Shown: positions 25,656 through 35,469, counted from the first letter of the stretch. The stretch: DNA of 64,000 nucleotides from JBFGCT01 sp963825565 (GCA_963825565.1 CAWGTW010000003.1:1-64000); one strand, 5' to 3'. Numbers and translations: made by a program. The notes: generated by a model not told the origin, from the letters alone.

Positions 25656-27409
25656 GTGAGTGTCGAAGCTGCCAAGGGGAGCGAGCGGAAGCACGGCCCC
25701 TGGCACTGGGTCACGCTGCTGCAGGGCATCCTTCCGTATCAGCGCAGCCTGCTCGTCGCGCGACATCGTCGCGGGGATCACGCTCGCGGCGCTCGCGATT
25801 CCCGAAGTCATGGGGTACACCAAGATCGCGGGGACCCCGGTCATCACCGGGCTGTACACGATTCTGATCCCGGCGATCGCGTTCGCCGTGCTCGGCTCGT
25901 CGCGCCATCTCGTCGTCGGGGGAGACTCGGCGACGGCAGCGATCCTGTACGCCGGAATCGCCGGGCTCGGCGTCTCGGGGCTCCAGCCGAACTCCTCGGA
26001 GTGGCTGGCCTATGCGAGCTTGGCCGCGCTGATCACCGCAGGCCTGCTGATGCTCGCTCGCGTCGCTCGGCTCGGGTTCCTCGCCGACTTCATCTCGCGT
26101 ACCGTCCTCATCGGGTTCCTCACCGGTGTCGGCATCCAGGTCGCGCTCGGTCAGTTCGATGGGATGCTCGGCGTCCCGGCACCCGACGTCGAGGTCGACC
26201 GGGTCAGCGGCACGGTGCTCAAGTTCTGGGACACGCTCGGAGAGATTCCCGACGCGTCGCTCACCACGGTCGCGGTCTCGATCGGCGTGATCGCCACGCT
26301 GCTCGTGTTCGCGCGGTGGATCAAGGCGATCCCGGGTGGGCTCGTCGCCGTCGTCGGCGCGATCGGCATCAGTTGGGGCTTCGACCTCGAGTCGCACGGG
26401 GTCTCGGTGCTCGGGCCGGTGCCGAGCGGGCTTCCCTCGGTCGGCCTGCCGAGTGGGGTCGGCTGGAGCGACGTGGTGCCACTCCTCGCGACCTCGGCGT
26501 CGATGGTGCTCGTGATCCTCGCGCAGAGCGCGGCGACGTCGCGCGCCTACGCCATCAAGTACCAGGAGCACTTCGTCGAGAACAACGATCTGGTCGGGCT
26601 CAGCGTTGCGAACGTCGCTGCCGGGTTCAGCGGTACGTTCCCGGTCAACGGTAGCCCGACCAAGACGGAGATGGCCGACGAGGCGCACAGCAAGACCCAG
26701 GTCGCGATGCTCTCGATGGCGGTCACCGTTGGGATCGTCCTGCTGTTCCTCACCAAGCCCCTGCAGTACATGCCGAACGCGGTGCTCTCGGCGGTCGTCT
26801 TCCTCATCGGGGTCAAGCTCGTCAAGATCGGGGGCATGAACGAGATCCGCCGCCTGCGTCTTGACGAGTTCGTCATCGCGTCGGTCACAGCGGTCGTCGT
26901 CGTCGTCGTCGGCGTCGAGCAGGGGATCCTCCTCGCCATCGTCCTGTCCCTGCTCGACCACGTCCGGCGCCACTACGACGCGCCGGGCGCGGTCATCACA
27001 CGGGACGAGCAGGGACGGCCGGCCCAGATCCCCGCCTCGCCCGAGGCTCGAACCGAACCCGGCCTCGTCGTGTACCGGTTCGGTGTCGGTCTGTTCTATG
27101 CCAACTCGACACGATTCGCCGACGACGTTCTCGCGCTCGTCGATGGCCCCGAGCCGCCTCGGTGGTTCGTACTGATGGCCGATGCGATCGACGACATCGA
27201 CTTCACCGGGGGCAAGACGTTGCTCGAGCTTGGCCGGAGAGCTCGCCGAGCGCAACGTCGTGCTCTGCATCGCAGCCGCCCAATCGCTGATGCCCGAACT
27301 CGAGCGATTCGGAGTCCTGGACGCCATCGGAGCCGAGCACGTCTTCGAGTCCCTCGATGACGCCATCGCCGCGTTCCACGCTGCGCAGCCATCTCCCGAC
27401 GGCCGGTAG
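25656..27409 (+). pseudogene. SulP-family anion transporter, interrupted by two frameshifts
   Basis: The gene must be read in three frames. GTG 25656 starts a normal SulP N-terminus (HGPWHWVTLLQGILPYQRSLLV); near 25765-25772 the reading must skip one base to enter the frame encoding RDIVAGITLAALAIPEVMGYTKIAG and the whole membrane core to DAIDDIDFTGGKTLLEL. Near 27230 it skips one base again to enter AGELAERNVVLCIAAAQSLM, the end of the STAS domain, finishing at TAG 27407-27409. Reassembled, it is a ~580-residue SulP transporter with a C-terminal STAS domain. Either both shifts are real and the protein is lost, or they are sequence errors; each fits one extra G/C base. The core differs substantially from the SulP protein at 10.9 kb. 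Confidence 0.8.
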
Positions 27410-27485
27410 GGATCACCGGAACCGACCGGGACCCGCCACTACGATCGACAGGTCTTGCCCCATGTCGGCCGAGTGAGCAACCCCG

Positions 27486-27957
27486 ATGAGATTCCTGCGA
27501 CGCGCCTACACGCGATTCCAAGCCAATCCCGCGTCAGCGAAGTACGCCGATCGCGGCGATCATGAGCGTGACGATTTCGGTTGTCGTGGCTGGTGCGCTG
27601 CTGATGTGGGTCTTCGACCGCGCCAACTACCCCTCCTACGGTGAGGCGGTCTGGTTCACACTGCAGACCGTGACCACGGTGGGCTACGGCGACACGACTC
27701 CCACGAGTCCGATCGGGCGAACCGTGGCGGGCGTCGTGATGCTCGCCGGAATCGGGCTGATCACCGTGGTGACCGCGGCGATCACCTCGTTGTTCATCGA
27801 GGCGGCACGCGTCCGGATGGAGACGTCCCAAGCCGAAGCGTTGGCCAACGAGCCCCACCCGCTCGAGAGAATGGAGGCGTCGCTCGCCGAGATCGCGGCG
27901 CGTCTCGAGCGTCTCGAGTCGCGGGGCGCCGAAGATCGCCGGCAACACCAGCCATGA
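27486..27957 (+). pseudogene. Two-helix potassium channel, one frameshift near the N-terminus
   Basis: ATG 27486 begins MRFLRRAYTRFQANPASAKYA. Between ~27545 and 27555 the frame must skip one base to continue as IAAIMSVTISVVVAGALLMWVF, then a pore helix and filter (FTLQTVTTVGYGDTTPTSPIG), a second membrane helix (AGVVMLAGIGLITVVTAAITS) and a C-terminal coiled-coil-like tail (EASLAEIAARLERLES). TVGYGD is the K+ selectivity filter. Taken literally, an unshifted product from ATG 27562 (131 aa) retains both the filter and most of helix 1, so a functional short channel is possible. Its stop overlaps the next gene's ATG by four bases, indicating translational coupling to the LPG-synthase-TM gene. 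Confidence 0.75.
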
Positions 27958-30369
27958 CCGATTCCAAGCGTGGGGGGAAGCGGACTCGTCCCGAGATCCA
28001 CCTGTCCGATCTCGGATCCGGGCGACTGGCGACCCGCGCGTTCGCGGTCCCCTCGCGGCCCCCACGATTCCGCCGCCCGACCGACGTCGTGCTGCTCGTG
28101 CTGTCGCTCGTCGTCATCGTCGTCACGGCGTGGCAGATCGAGAATGCTGGAGACTTCGAGAAGGCCTTCAGCGACTGGCTTGCAACGCTCCCCGGATTGT
28201 TCGACTTCCTGTGGAGTATCGCGTTCGACCTCGCCCAACTCTGGGTTGTCGTCGTCGCCGTTCTGGCGCTGGTGCGACGCCGCTGGACGCTGCTGCGTGA
28301 CTGGGCGGCGAGCGTCGCGCTCACCGTGGCCGGTGTCCTCTTCGTCGGATGGGCGGTCGACGGCTCGATCCCCACGCTCTCCGACAGCATCGGGCCAGCG
28401 GACGGATCGGGAGGATTCCCTTCGCTGGCGCTCGCCGCCAGTGCCGCCGCGATCACCGTGGCGAACCCGTACCTCGTCAGTCCACTCCGCAAGTGCGGCC
28501 GGTGGCTGATCGCCCTCGCCTGGCTCTCCGCGCTCGTGCTCGGAGTGGCTGCCCCCGGTGCGGCGATGTGCGCCGTCGCGATCGGGTGGGCCGCTGGCGC
28601 ACTCGTCCATCTCGCGTTCGGCTCACCCGATGGGACACCGTCGCTCCACGACCTCGGCGAATCGTCTGCGGTCGATCGGAGTCGACGCCGTGCCGACGAG
28701 CGTGGAGGTCAGCCACGGCGTGGCGCTCGCCCGCGCGAAGACGCCCGACGATCGAGAACTCGACGTTCACGTCCACGGCCGCGACTCGTGGGACAGCCAG
28801 TTCTTCGTCAAGATCTGGCGCCTCGTGTTCTACCGATCGGGTGGGCGCAACGTCACCGTCAATCGTCGCTTCCAGATCGAGCACCAGGCCTATCTGACCC
28901 TGTTCGCCGAGCGGGAAGGGGCATCGGTGACGCCGTTGGTCGCGGCCGCGATGGACAGCCGCGGAGACGCCCTGTTCGTCTCCGAGCGGGTGGGGGTCGG
29001 GTTCGGCCGGGGTGACGACGAGATCAGCGACGAGCTGCTGGCCGACGCTTGGCGCTCACTGGAGCGACTGCACGATGCAGGCATTCGGCACGGCGGGATC
29101 ACCCCGGACGACCTTCAGGTGTCCGATGGGCGCGTCTACCTGGGTGAGTTCGATCGAGCCGCGATCGCCTGGGATGACACGTCACGCCAACTCGACGAGG
29201 CGCAACTGCTGACGTCGACCGCCGTGGCGGTCGGCGCCGACCGCGCCATCGCCGCCGCCTCCGCCGCGCTCGGCGTCGAGCGGCTCACCGAGACGACCAC
29301 GTTCGTACAACCAGCAGCCATGATGCCCGCACTACGAAAGCGGGCCGCCGCCGCAGACCTCGACATCGACGATCTCCGCAAGTCGGTCATCGCACACGTC
29401 GGCGCCGAGGAGCAGGAGCTCCAGACCCTCCATCGCATCTCTCTCGGCAACGTCGTGATGATGGCATTGCTCATCGTTGTCGCCTACTCGGTCATCGGCG
29501 CGATCCAGAGTGTCGGTCTCTCATCGATCGTGGACGCGATCGCCGCGGCGAGTCTCGGGGTGCTCCTGCTGGCGTTCGTGCTCGGTCAGGTCCCACGGGT
29601 CGCCAGCGCGTTTGCGGTGTCGAGAGCCGCACCCCTCCCGATCCCCCTGGCCAGGCTGACCCTGCTCGAGTTCGCCATCACGTTCGTCAACCTGGCCATT
29701 CCTTCGACTGCGGCCCGCGTCGCGGTCAACATCCGGTTCTTCCAACGCAACGGGCTCGACCGTACGACCGCCATCGGCGTCGCCGGGCTCGACAGCGTCG
29801 GCGGGTTCGTCGCGCAGATCAGCCTGATGCTGGCGATCGTCGGGTTCGGACTCGGCAGCCTGAACATGGACATCAGCGCCAACGCGCCGAACTTGAACGG
29901 GCAACTCCTCCTTCTCGTCGCGGTGGCGATCGTCGTCGGAATCGCCGTGGTGGCCCTCGTCCCGAAGTTCCGCGATCCCGTCGTGGCGGTGGTGAGAACG
30001 ACCTGGGACAAGATCGGACCACTCCTGAAGTCGCCCCGGCGCCTGATCTCGGTCGTCCTCGCCAACCTGCTCGTGCAGCTGCTCTTCTCGCTGGCGATGT
30101 ACACCGTGCTGCGAGCGTTCGGACAGGACGTGGGGTTCGCAGACGTCGTGCTCGTCAACGAGGCTGTGGCGCTGTTCGCCGGTCTCATGCCCGTACCGGG
30201 TGGTGTCGGGGTGACGGAGGCGGCGCTGACCGCAGGGTTCGTCGCGATCGGCGTCGACAGCACGACTGCCATGGCCGCGGCCATGTCGTACCGGATCATC
30301 ACGTTCTACACCCCGCCACTGCTCGGCTACTTCGCGATGCGCTCGTTGCGCAATCAGCGAATGCTGTAG
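27954..30369 (+). pseudogene. LPG-synthase-TM (YbhN-like) membrane protein with embedded kinase-like domain, one frameshift
   Basis: ATG 27954 opens a protein with five N-terminal helices (DVVLLVLSLVVIVVTAWQI, VAVAIGWAAGALVHLAFG). Near 28660 one base must be skipped to move from the frame ending SLHDL into ANRLRSIGVDAVPTSVEVSH; the frame then runs to TAG 30369. The middle (~240-480) is a degenerate kinase/aminoglycoside-phosphotransferase-like domain (FQIEHQAYLTLFAEREGASV, ERLHDAGIRHGGITPDDLQV). The last ~300 residues are the lysylphosphatidylglycerol-synthase TM region with LFAGLMPVPGGVGVTEAALT. A full-length unbroken paralogue lies at 53546-55939, which makes the reconstruction secure. Members likely translocate lipids or glycolipids; the substrate is unknown. 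Confidence 0.8.
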
Positions 30370-30559
30370 CTGCGCGCCGGCGCGGCGGTCACCCGAAGTG
30401 GAGGATGATCGAGATCTTGGGGTGATCGGATTCGGCCGCCACGCACCATGAACGCTGCAACTCGTCGATCACGGGGCGCACGATCGACGGACCCGTGCGG
30501 TACGTTCCATCCGTGGGCAGTCCGACCCGGCAACTGGTTCCTACGGGCACCTTCTCACG

Positions 30560-31249
30560 GTGTCGCTCCGAGTGATCTCCGCCACCGGTTACGTGCTCCT
30601 CTACGGCCTGGTCGCTGCGATCAGCCCGCTCGCGCTCACCGCAACGCTTGCCGTGGTGCAATCCGAGCGTCCCCGCACGAACAGCATCGCCTTCCTGGCC
30701 GGGTTCCTGTTCGGAACGACGGTTGCGTGCGTGCTCGGGCTGGTCCTCGGCGAGGCCGCCATCGATCGGCTCGAGTCACGCGACACGATCGAAGCCCTGG
30801 CGGTGCTGCTCGTCGGTATCGCGCTGTTCGTCGCGGGGCTGCGGGGACGTCGGTCGCCGCCACGGCGAGCAGCGGAAACGAGTCGGGGAGCATCGATCCT
30901 GGCGGGACTGAGCCACGTCGGACCCGGTGCCGCTCTGTCGATGGCCGGACTCCTGGGGTTCGGCGGACCCAAACGGCTCATTCTCACGCTTCTCGCCATG
31001 GCAGCGGTCAGCGACGTCGATCTGGGTTACCTCGAGAACCTCACGCTTGTCGTGCTCTACATCGCGGTTGCCACGTCGCTCGTCTCGGTGTCGGTCGGCA
31101 CCATCGTGGTCGCGGGGAATCGTGCTGCCGCCGTCATCGGTCGAGGAGAGTCCTGGCTGAGGACGCACTGGGCAGCGCTGAGCTTCTGGCTCGCAACGGG
31201 TCTCGGCGCAGCACTCGTCATCGACGGTCTCCTCCGACTCATCAAGTAG
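30560..31249 (+). CDS. GAP/SfLAP-like membrane protein (sulfolipid/glycopeptidolipid-addressing type)
   Basis: A 229-aa protein from GTG 30560 with six predicted helices. GYVLLYGLVAAISPLALTAT at the start and the central Gly-rich loop (ASILAGLSHVGPGAALSMAG, then LLGFGGPKRLILTLLAMAAV) resemble the GAP (SfLAP, PF11139) family, whose mycobacterial members take part in addressing sulfolipid and glycopeptidolipids to the surface. The arrangement also recalls LysE-type exporters. It follows the LPG-synthase-TM gene by 190 bp, so a link to envelope lipid traffic is reasonable but inferred. Confidence 0.72.
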   Translation: MSLRVISATGYVLLYGLVAAISPLALTATLAVVQSERPRTNSIAFLAGFLFGTTVACVLGLVLGEAAIDRLESRDTIEALAVLLVGIALFVAGLRGRRSPPRRAAETSRGASILAGLSHVGPGAALSMAGLLGFGGPKRLILTLLAMAAVSDVDLGYLENLTLVVLYIAVATSLVSVSVGTIVVAGNRAAAVIGRGESWLRTHWAALSFWLATGLGAALVIDGLLRLIK

Positions 31250-31358
31250 ACCGGCGAACACGCGCCCGATTGCCCGATCGGTCCGGCGCTGAGCCGTCGC
31301 TCCGATGTGCTCGGTGCGCCAGAACTCGAGCTCGGCAGGCCCGCTAGGGTCACCGGTC

Positions 31359-31562
31359 ATGGGAAGCAGCAGTAGCCGGCGGCGCAAGGGCGCCGGGAAG
31401 CCCAAGCACCTGCCGAAGGTCGGCTCGCCGGCCAACCAGCAGTGGGAACACGCGACGCACACATCGGGCGCCTCCGGCTCCTCCAGCTCCTCCGCCAAGC
31501 TGATCATCATCGGCGCGATCGGGATCCTGGTCGTGTTCGGTTTGCTCGTGCTCACCCTCTGA
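31359..31562 (+). CDS. Small single-span membrane protein
   Basis: A 67-aa protein from ATG 31359 (MGSSSSRRRKGAGKPKHLPK). A basic and Ser/Gly-rich cytoplasmic part precedes one C-terminal transmembrane helix (LIIIGAIGILVVFGLLVLTL) that ends exactly at the stop, as in tail-anchored proteins. The frame extends upstream to 31305, but without a ribosome site or conserved residues. The gene lies ~110 bp after the GAP-like gene on the same strand. No family recognised. Confidence 0.65.
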   Translation: MGSSSSRRRKGAGKPKHLPKVGSPANQQWEHATHTSGASGSSSSSAKLIIIGAIGILVVFGLLVLTL

Positions 31563-31646
31563 GACCCACGATCTGCGCGGTCGTCTCGGATGTCGGCCGA
31601 CCGGTGTGACGCGACGGATCGGAAACAACGCCGCTCCGTCAGAGCA

Positions 31647-31883
31647 AGGCGTTGCGAGGGCGTCGATGGCAACGGTGATCGACAGCAGCAGCACCGTGGC
31701 GTTCTCGTCGAAGACCTCGATGCCGTAGGTGTCTCGAACGCGGAACCATCGCTTGGAGACCTCGGCGATCACGTCACCCTTGCGTTCGATCTTGTACTCG
31801 TGGTCGACGATGTTGCCGTGCGCCTTCAGGTCGTGCACCGCGCGACCGCATCCCGCTCGCCGACGCCACGGTAGCTCGATCAT
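31647..31883 (-). pseudogene. 5'-truncated LURP-one-related fragment
   Basis: From ~31832 down, the minus strand encodes DLKAHGNIVDHEYKIERKGD, VIAEVSKRWFRVRDTYGIEV and LLLSITVAIDAL, the C-terminal ~60 residues of a LURP-one-related (LOR/Tubby-like) protein. Bacterial LOR proteins are ~160 aa; the N-terminal half is absent. Upstream (31833-31883) only an Arg-rich 17-residue lead (MIELPWRRRAGCGRAVH) is found, and the frame runs on beyond the natural end into unrelated sequence. It is a gene relic directly before the DUF2510 gene's 3' end. Confidence 0.65.
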
Positions 31884-31922
31884 GGTGATCTGGTCCGCCG
31901 AGGAATGGCGGTGGCGGCCCGC

Positions 31923-32339
31923 TCAGCCGCCGTCGGTCGACGGTGCCGCCGGCGCGTCGGTCGCTCGAGGGGCCAGCGTGGCCGTGATGCTCGGTACGTC
32001 GGTCCCGGGGGTCGGGGTGTCGTCCGAGGAGCCGCTGTTGACGGCGATCAAGATCACGATGCCGATGAGCGCGACGACGATGCCGCCGATGATCACACCC
32101 CACCCCGGGCTCCTCGAGGTCGACACGTTGACGGTTTGGGCCGCAGCGTACGGGACCGGCTTGGCGTACTGCGTGCCGGGCGCCGGCGGCATCTGGGCCA
32201 GGGTGGGATCGATCGCCACATTGACGGTGGTGCCGCCGCGGTCGACCATCTCGGTCCAGCTGACACCGTTCCAGTACCGACCGTCGCCCTGACCGCTGGG
32301 ATCGCGGTACCAGCCCGGCGGGACGCCGACGTTGGTCAT
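31923..32339 (-). CDS. DUF2510 domain membrane protein
   Basis: A 138-aa protein from ATG 32339. Residues 5-32 are the DUF2510 motif (PPGWYRDPSGQGDGRYWNGV, then SWTEMV), a WW-like ~30-residue module common in actinobacterial membrane proteins. A linker leads to one transmembrane helix (GWGVIIGGIVVALIGIVILIAV) and a Ser/Thr/Pro/Ala-rich extracytoplasmic tail ending STDGG. The start codon overlaps the stop of a preceding 17-codon frame (ATGA), suggesting coupled translation. Function unknown; such proteins are often accessory envelope proteins. Confidence 0.82.
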   Translation of the reverse strand: MTNVGVPPGWYRDPSGQGDGRYWNGVSWTEMVDRGGTTVNVAIDPTLAQMPPAPGTQYAKPVPYAAAQTVNVSTSRSPGWGVIIGGIVVALIGIVILIAVNSGSSDDTPTPGTDVPSITATLAPRATDAPAAPSTDGG

Positions 32340-32389
32340 GCCGTCACCCAACCGCTGGGCCGAGGTTGCAGTGCATCGTTGTCGAACAT
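32336..32389 (-). CDS. 17-codon leader ORF coupled to the DUF2510 gene
   Basis: ATG 32389 is preceded by a strong purine-rich ribosome site (GGGGAGAAA, 5 bases away), while the DUF2510 ATG has none of its own. The peptide is MFDNDALQPRPSGWVTA, and its TGA overlaps the DUF2510 start codon in an ATGA. Either it is a leader peptide that loads ribosomes onto DUF2510, or it is the true N-terminus separated by a one-base shift. Both readings are possible from sequence. Confidence 0.5.
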   Translation of the reverse strand: MFDNDALQPRPSGWVTA

Positions 32390-32649
32390 CGTGTTTCTCC
32401 CCGTCGAGGACGTCGTCACGTTCGGATGTGGGTCGCGTTGAGTGTTCGTCGCGTGACCGTAGCGTCGGCCACACTCGTCGATGCGGCATTGGTGCGTAAC
32501 CGCCAATGTGGGTGATCGTGGACGGCGCCCTCGAGCGCCGGTGCGCCCGCCTGATCCATGCGCACCGCCGCCGCGTCCACCTCGCTCCGCCGGCAGCGAC
32601 GACGTGTGATGATTGTCGATCGACGATTCGAACCGAACTGGAGCACGCA
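32390..32649. other. Divergent promoter region
   Basis: A 260-bp space between the leader ORF of the minus-strand DUF2510 unit and the plus-strand CLC gene. It should hold both promoters. I see no strong -10/-35 pair, repeat or RNA structure. Confidence 0.45.
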
Positions 32650-33993
32650 GTGACCACCGAAACCACCTCAGCGCCACCGGCTGGGCCCGACCCGGTCGCA
32701 CTCCTCCGGAGCCCGAGCTATGTCGTGTTGCTGCTCTTCGGGGCGATCGTTGGTGCGCCGATCGCCGCGGTCGCCTACTTCTTCCTCAAGGGCGTCGCCG
32801 AGGCCCAGACCTACCTGTACTCGACGCTTCCCGGCGATCTCGGCTTCGATGCACAACCATCGTGGTGGCCGATCCCGCTGCTGACGCTGAGTGGTTTGCT
32901 CGTGGGGCTCACGATCACCTACCTGCCCGGCGAGTCGGGCCACAAGCCGGCCGAAGGTTTCAAGACCGGCGGTCCGGTGAGTCCGAAGGACCTGCCCGGC
33001 ATCGTACTGGCGGCCTTGTTGACACTCAGCCTCGGCGTCGTACTGGGACCCGAAGCGCCCCTGATCGCGATCGGCAGCGGGCTCGGGGTCTTGGCGGTGC
33101 GGCTGCTCAGGCGGGACGCGCCCGACACGGCGTACATGGTCATCGGCGCCGCCGGGAGCTTCGCCGCGATCGCGGCGCTACTCGGATCGCCGCTGGCCGG
33201 AGCGTTTCTCTTGATGGAGGCGGCCGGACTCGGTGGCCCGATGATGGGCGTCGTCCTCGTGCCCGGTCTGCTCGCCGCAGGGGTCGGCTCGCTCATCTAT
33301 GTCGGACTCGACGCGTGGACCGGCTTCGGCACGTTCGCGCTCGCGATTCCGGATCTGCCCCCGGTCGGATCGCCGACGGGTGCCCAGTTCCTGTGGGCGA
33401 TCGTGATCGGCCTGCTCGCGGCTGGAGCCGGTGCCGCGATCACCCGCCTGGCGCTGGTCCTGCAATCGATCGTCGAACGGCGCATGGTGGTGTTGATGCC
33501 GATCGTCGGTCTCGCGATCGGTGTGGTCGTGCTCGTGTTCGTCGAGACGACCGACAAACCGGCGGCGGAGGTGCTGTACTCGGGCCAGGATCAACTTCCT
33601 GGACTCATCACCAACGGTGCGGCCTGGACGGCAGGTGCACTCGTCATGTTGGTCGTGTGCAAGAGCATCGCGTACTCGCTGTCGTTGAGCAGCTTCCGCG
33701 GCGGCCCCGTCTTCCCGGGGATGTTCATCGGCGCAGCCGGAGGCATCGCGCTGTCGCATCTCCCAGGCCTGCCCCTGGTCGCGGGTGCCGCGATGGGGAT
33801 CGGTGCGATGACCGTCGCGATGCTGGGGCTCCCGATGGTGTCGACGCTGTTGGTCGCGCTGTTCCTCCAAGCCGACGGACTGGCGCTCATGCCGACGGTG
33901 ATCGTCGCGGTCGCCGTGTCGTACGTCGCTTCGGCATGGATCCGCCCGGCGGCGACCGCACCAACGGCGGCGCCTGGGATCCCCGGACCCTGA
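32650..33993 (+). CDS. CLC-family chloride channel/transporter
   Basis: 447 aa from GTG 32650 (GGAG about seven bases upstream); the longer frame to 32506 adds non-conserved residues. The protein has the CLC fold with ~10-12 helices. Conserved anion-pathway motifs are present: a variant of the first (GESGHKPAEGF), the gating-glutamate motif LGPEAPL (Glu135, GxExP), and GGPVFPGMFIGAAGG. Retention of the gating Glu is compatible with either a channel or H+/Cl- exchange. The C-terminus lacks CBS domains. It stands alone, divergent from the DUF2510 gene with a 260-bp gap. Confidence 0.9.
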   Translation: MTTETTSAPPAGPDPVALLRSPSYVVLLLFGAIVGAPIAAVAYFFLKGVAEAQTYLYSTLPGDLGFDAQPSWWPIPLLTLSGLLVGLTITYLPGESGHKPAEGFKTGGPVSPKDLPGIVLAALLTLSLGVVLGPEAPLIAIGSGLGVLAVRLLRRDAPDTAYMVIGAAGSFAAIAALLGSPLAGAFLLMEAAGLGGPMMGVVLVPGLLAAGVGSLIYVGLDAWTGFGTFALAIPDLPPVGSPTGAQFLWAIVIGLLAAGAGAAITRLALVLQSIVERRMVVLMPIVGLAIGVVVLVFVETTDKPAAEVLYSGQDQLPGLITNGAAWTAGALVMLVVCKSIAYSLSLSSFRGGPVFPGMFIGAAGGIALSHLPGLPLVAGAAMGIGAMTVAMLGLPMVSTLLVALFLQADGLALMPTVIVAVAVSYVASAWIRPAATAPTAAPGIPGP

Positions 33994-34013
33994 CGGAGAA
34001 CCGGTGAGTGCTC

Positions 34014-34029
34014 CACACCCTGCGGTGTG
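34014..34029. terminator. Short hairpin between convergent genes
   Basis: CACACC-CTGC-GGTGTG, a perfect 6-bp stem with a 4-base loop, 21 bp after the CLC stop and before the DUF1622 gene's 3' end. There is no T-tract, so it is at most a weak or Rho-assisted terminator. Confidence 0.3.
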
Positions 34030-34118
34030 CGGCACCGAGGATCACCGGTGACGGCTGGCAGATGCGGGCGAATTGATGATGGGTGGGACTCCGCTGCGAC
34101 CGACGAGCTGGTTCCTCT

Positions 34119-34519
34119 TCAGCGCTGAGGTGGAGGGGTGATGTCGCCGCAGGGTGCTTGCCACGGCCAGCGACCTTCCGCCTCGAGTACGAGCGACCAC
34201 GCGAGGAACGTTCGGACGATGACGAGCAGCCCCAGCGCGGCAACGTTCTCCAACGTCTGCTCCAGCGTCACGGTGCGGATGATGTCGGCGGCGATCAGCA
34301 GGTCGAGGCCGAGCAGAACGCCCGCGAGAAGATCCGCTTGAACACGTCGTTGGCGGAGGCCCACTCACCGGCGAGGACGGTTCGGCTCATCTGCGCCACT
34401 GCTGCCACCACCGTGACGGCGATGACCAAGATCGCCCCGATCTCGATCCACTCGGACACGTTCCGGGCGAGTTCCCAACCGCCGATCGCCGGACCGTGGG
34501 CCTCGCCGCTCGCCATCAT
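34119..34519 (-). pseudogene. DUF1622 membrane protein, one frameshift in a G run
   Basis: ATG 34519 (with GAGAGGAGG about 8 bases upstream) starts MMASGEAHGPAIGGWELARN, a first helix (WIEIGAILVIAVTVVAAVAQ) and ANDVFKRIFSR. At ~34320-34335 one G appears to be missing: adding it joins the frame to GVLLGLDLLIAADIIRTVTL, then VAALGLLVIVRTFLAWSLVL and EAEGRWPWQ, the unmistakable C-terminal half of DUF1622. The joined protein (~130 aa) has three helices as in the family. The alternative is two separate short frames, which makes no biological sense. Either a sequencing deletion in a homopolymer or a recent mutation. Confidence 0.75.
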
Positions 34520-34977
34520 GCGCCGCCTCCTCTCCTCGTATCCCGGCAGGTTTCATCATGCCATCCGACCCGCCGATTCGAGCAGCCAGCTCGTCCGCTC
34601 GCCAGTGGGGCGCGGCGAGGCCGTCGAACACGGTGAGGTCGTCTCGAAGGTCGAGGACGTCGTCGAGCGACCACGAACCGGGACCCACGATTCGGGGCAT
34701 CGAAGAACTCCCACCCGCCGAGCGGTTCCGGTCGGCTGTCGGCCGGGTTCGGGCTACGTCCAGGCCGGGCGTGTGCCGTCGTGATCGGCGGCGATGCGGG
34801 TGGGGGTGACGACCTCGCTGTGTTCGGGTGGCGGGTTTGAGTACAGCAAGCGGCCATCGAGGCGTTCGCCGATCGGGGGGCGGTGGGTGCCGATCAACTG
34901 CTCGGTCGAGCGGGCACTGGTACCGTCTTTCGGAGTGGGGCCGATCGTGGCCGCTGGATCGAAGGGGCATGCCGACC
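34520..34977. other. Region with a possible broken minus-strand ORF
   Basis: Upstream of the DUF1622 gene, the minus strand reads GGWEFFDAP in one frame and, after one base, RIVGPGSWSLDDVLDLRDD and GLAAPHWRADELAARIGG in another (34540-34740). The codon usage of the second stretch looks coding, and adding one C in a run of four would join the two. I cannot name a family and the 5' end is unclear, so it is left as a possible gene relic. Confidence 0.3.
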
Positions 34978-35340
34978 ATGGAGTACACCATCACTCGCGG
35001 GGAACCGATCACCGAAGAGGACGCTCTCGCACAAGCAGCTGCGATGGGGTTCCACGGTCTGGCGTTCGACCTCGTCGTCGACGAGGACGAGCCGCTGCAC
35101 TGGCATGAGTTCGACTCGGTCACCTGGGTCATCGCCGGCACCGGCGCCGCTCGAACGGGCGACGACGAGCTCATCGAGATCGGTCCCGGGTGCCGGATCG
35201 ACGCACCGGCGGGATTCCTGCACCGCAACCTGGCGGGGCCACCCGTCCGAGTCGTTCTGGCGACGAACCTGCCCTACCGAGCCTGGTCGCAGCCGATCGA
35301 CAAAGACCCAGCTGACCGGCCAGCGCACCTCGCCGTCTGA
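34978..35340 (+). CDS. Cupin-domain protein
   Basis: A 120-aa single-domain cupin from ATG 34978, with GAAGGGG about 9 bases upstream; ATG 34969 is an in-frame alternative too close to that site. Cupin motif 1 is PLHWHEFDSVTWVIAGTGAA and motif 2 is GPGCRIDAPAGFLHRNLAG, giving His-x-His, Glu/Asp and a later His as probable metal ligands. Small cupins of this type are metal-binding isomerases, dioxygenases or binding proteins; nothing in the surroundings specifies which. It stands alone, convergent with the cation exchanger gene. Confidence 0.8.
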   Translation: MEYTITRGEPITEEDALAQAAAMGFHGLAFDLVVDEDEPLHWHEFDSVTWVIAGTGAARTGDDELIEIGPGCRIDAPAGFLHRNLAGPPVRVVLATNLPYRAWSQPIDKDPADRPAHLAV

Positions 35341-35469
35341 GCCGGCCGTTCCATCGACCGTCGAAGGTCCGACGGCGCCGACAACTTCTCGTTCGACGTG
35401 AACGTCAGTCGACGATCGCCCAGCAACCACACCATTCGTGGTCGTCGCCACGACGGCCGTGACCAACGG

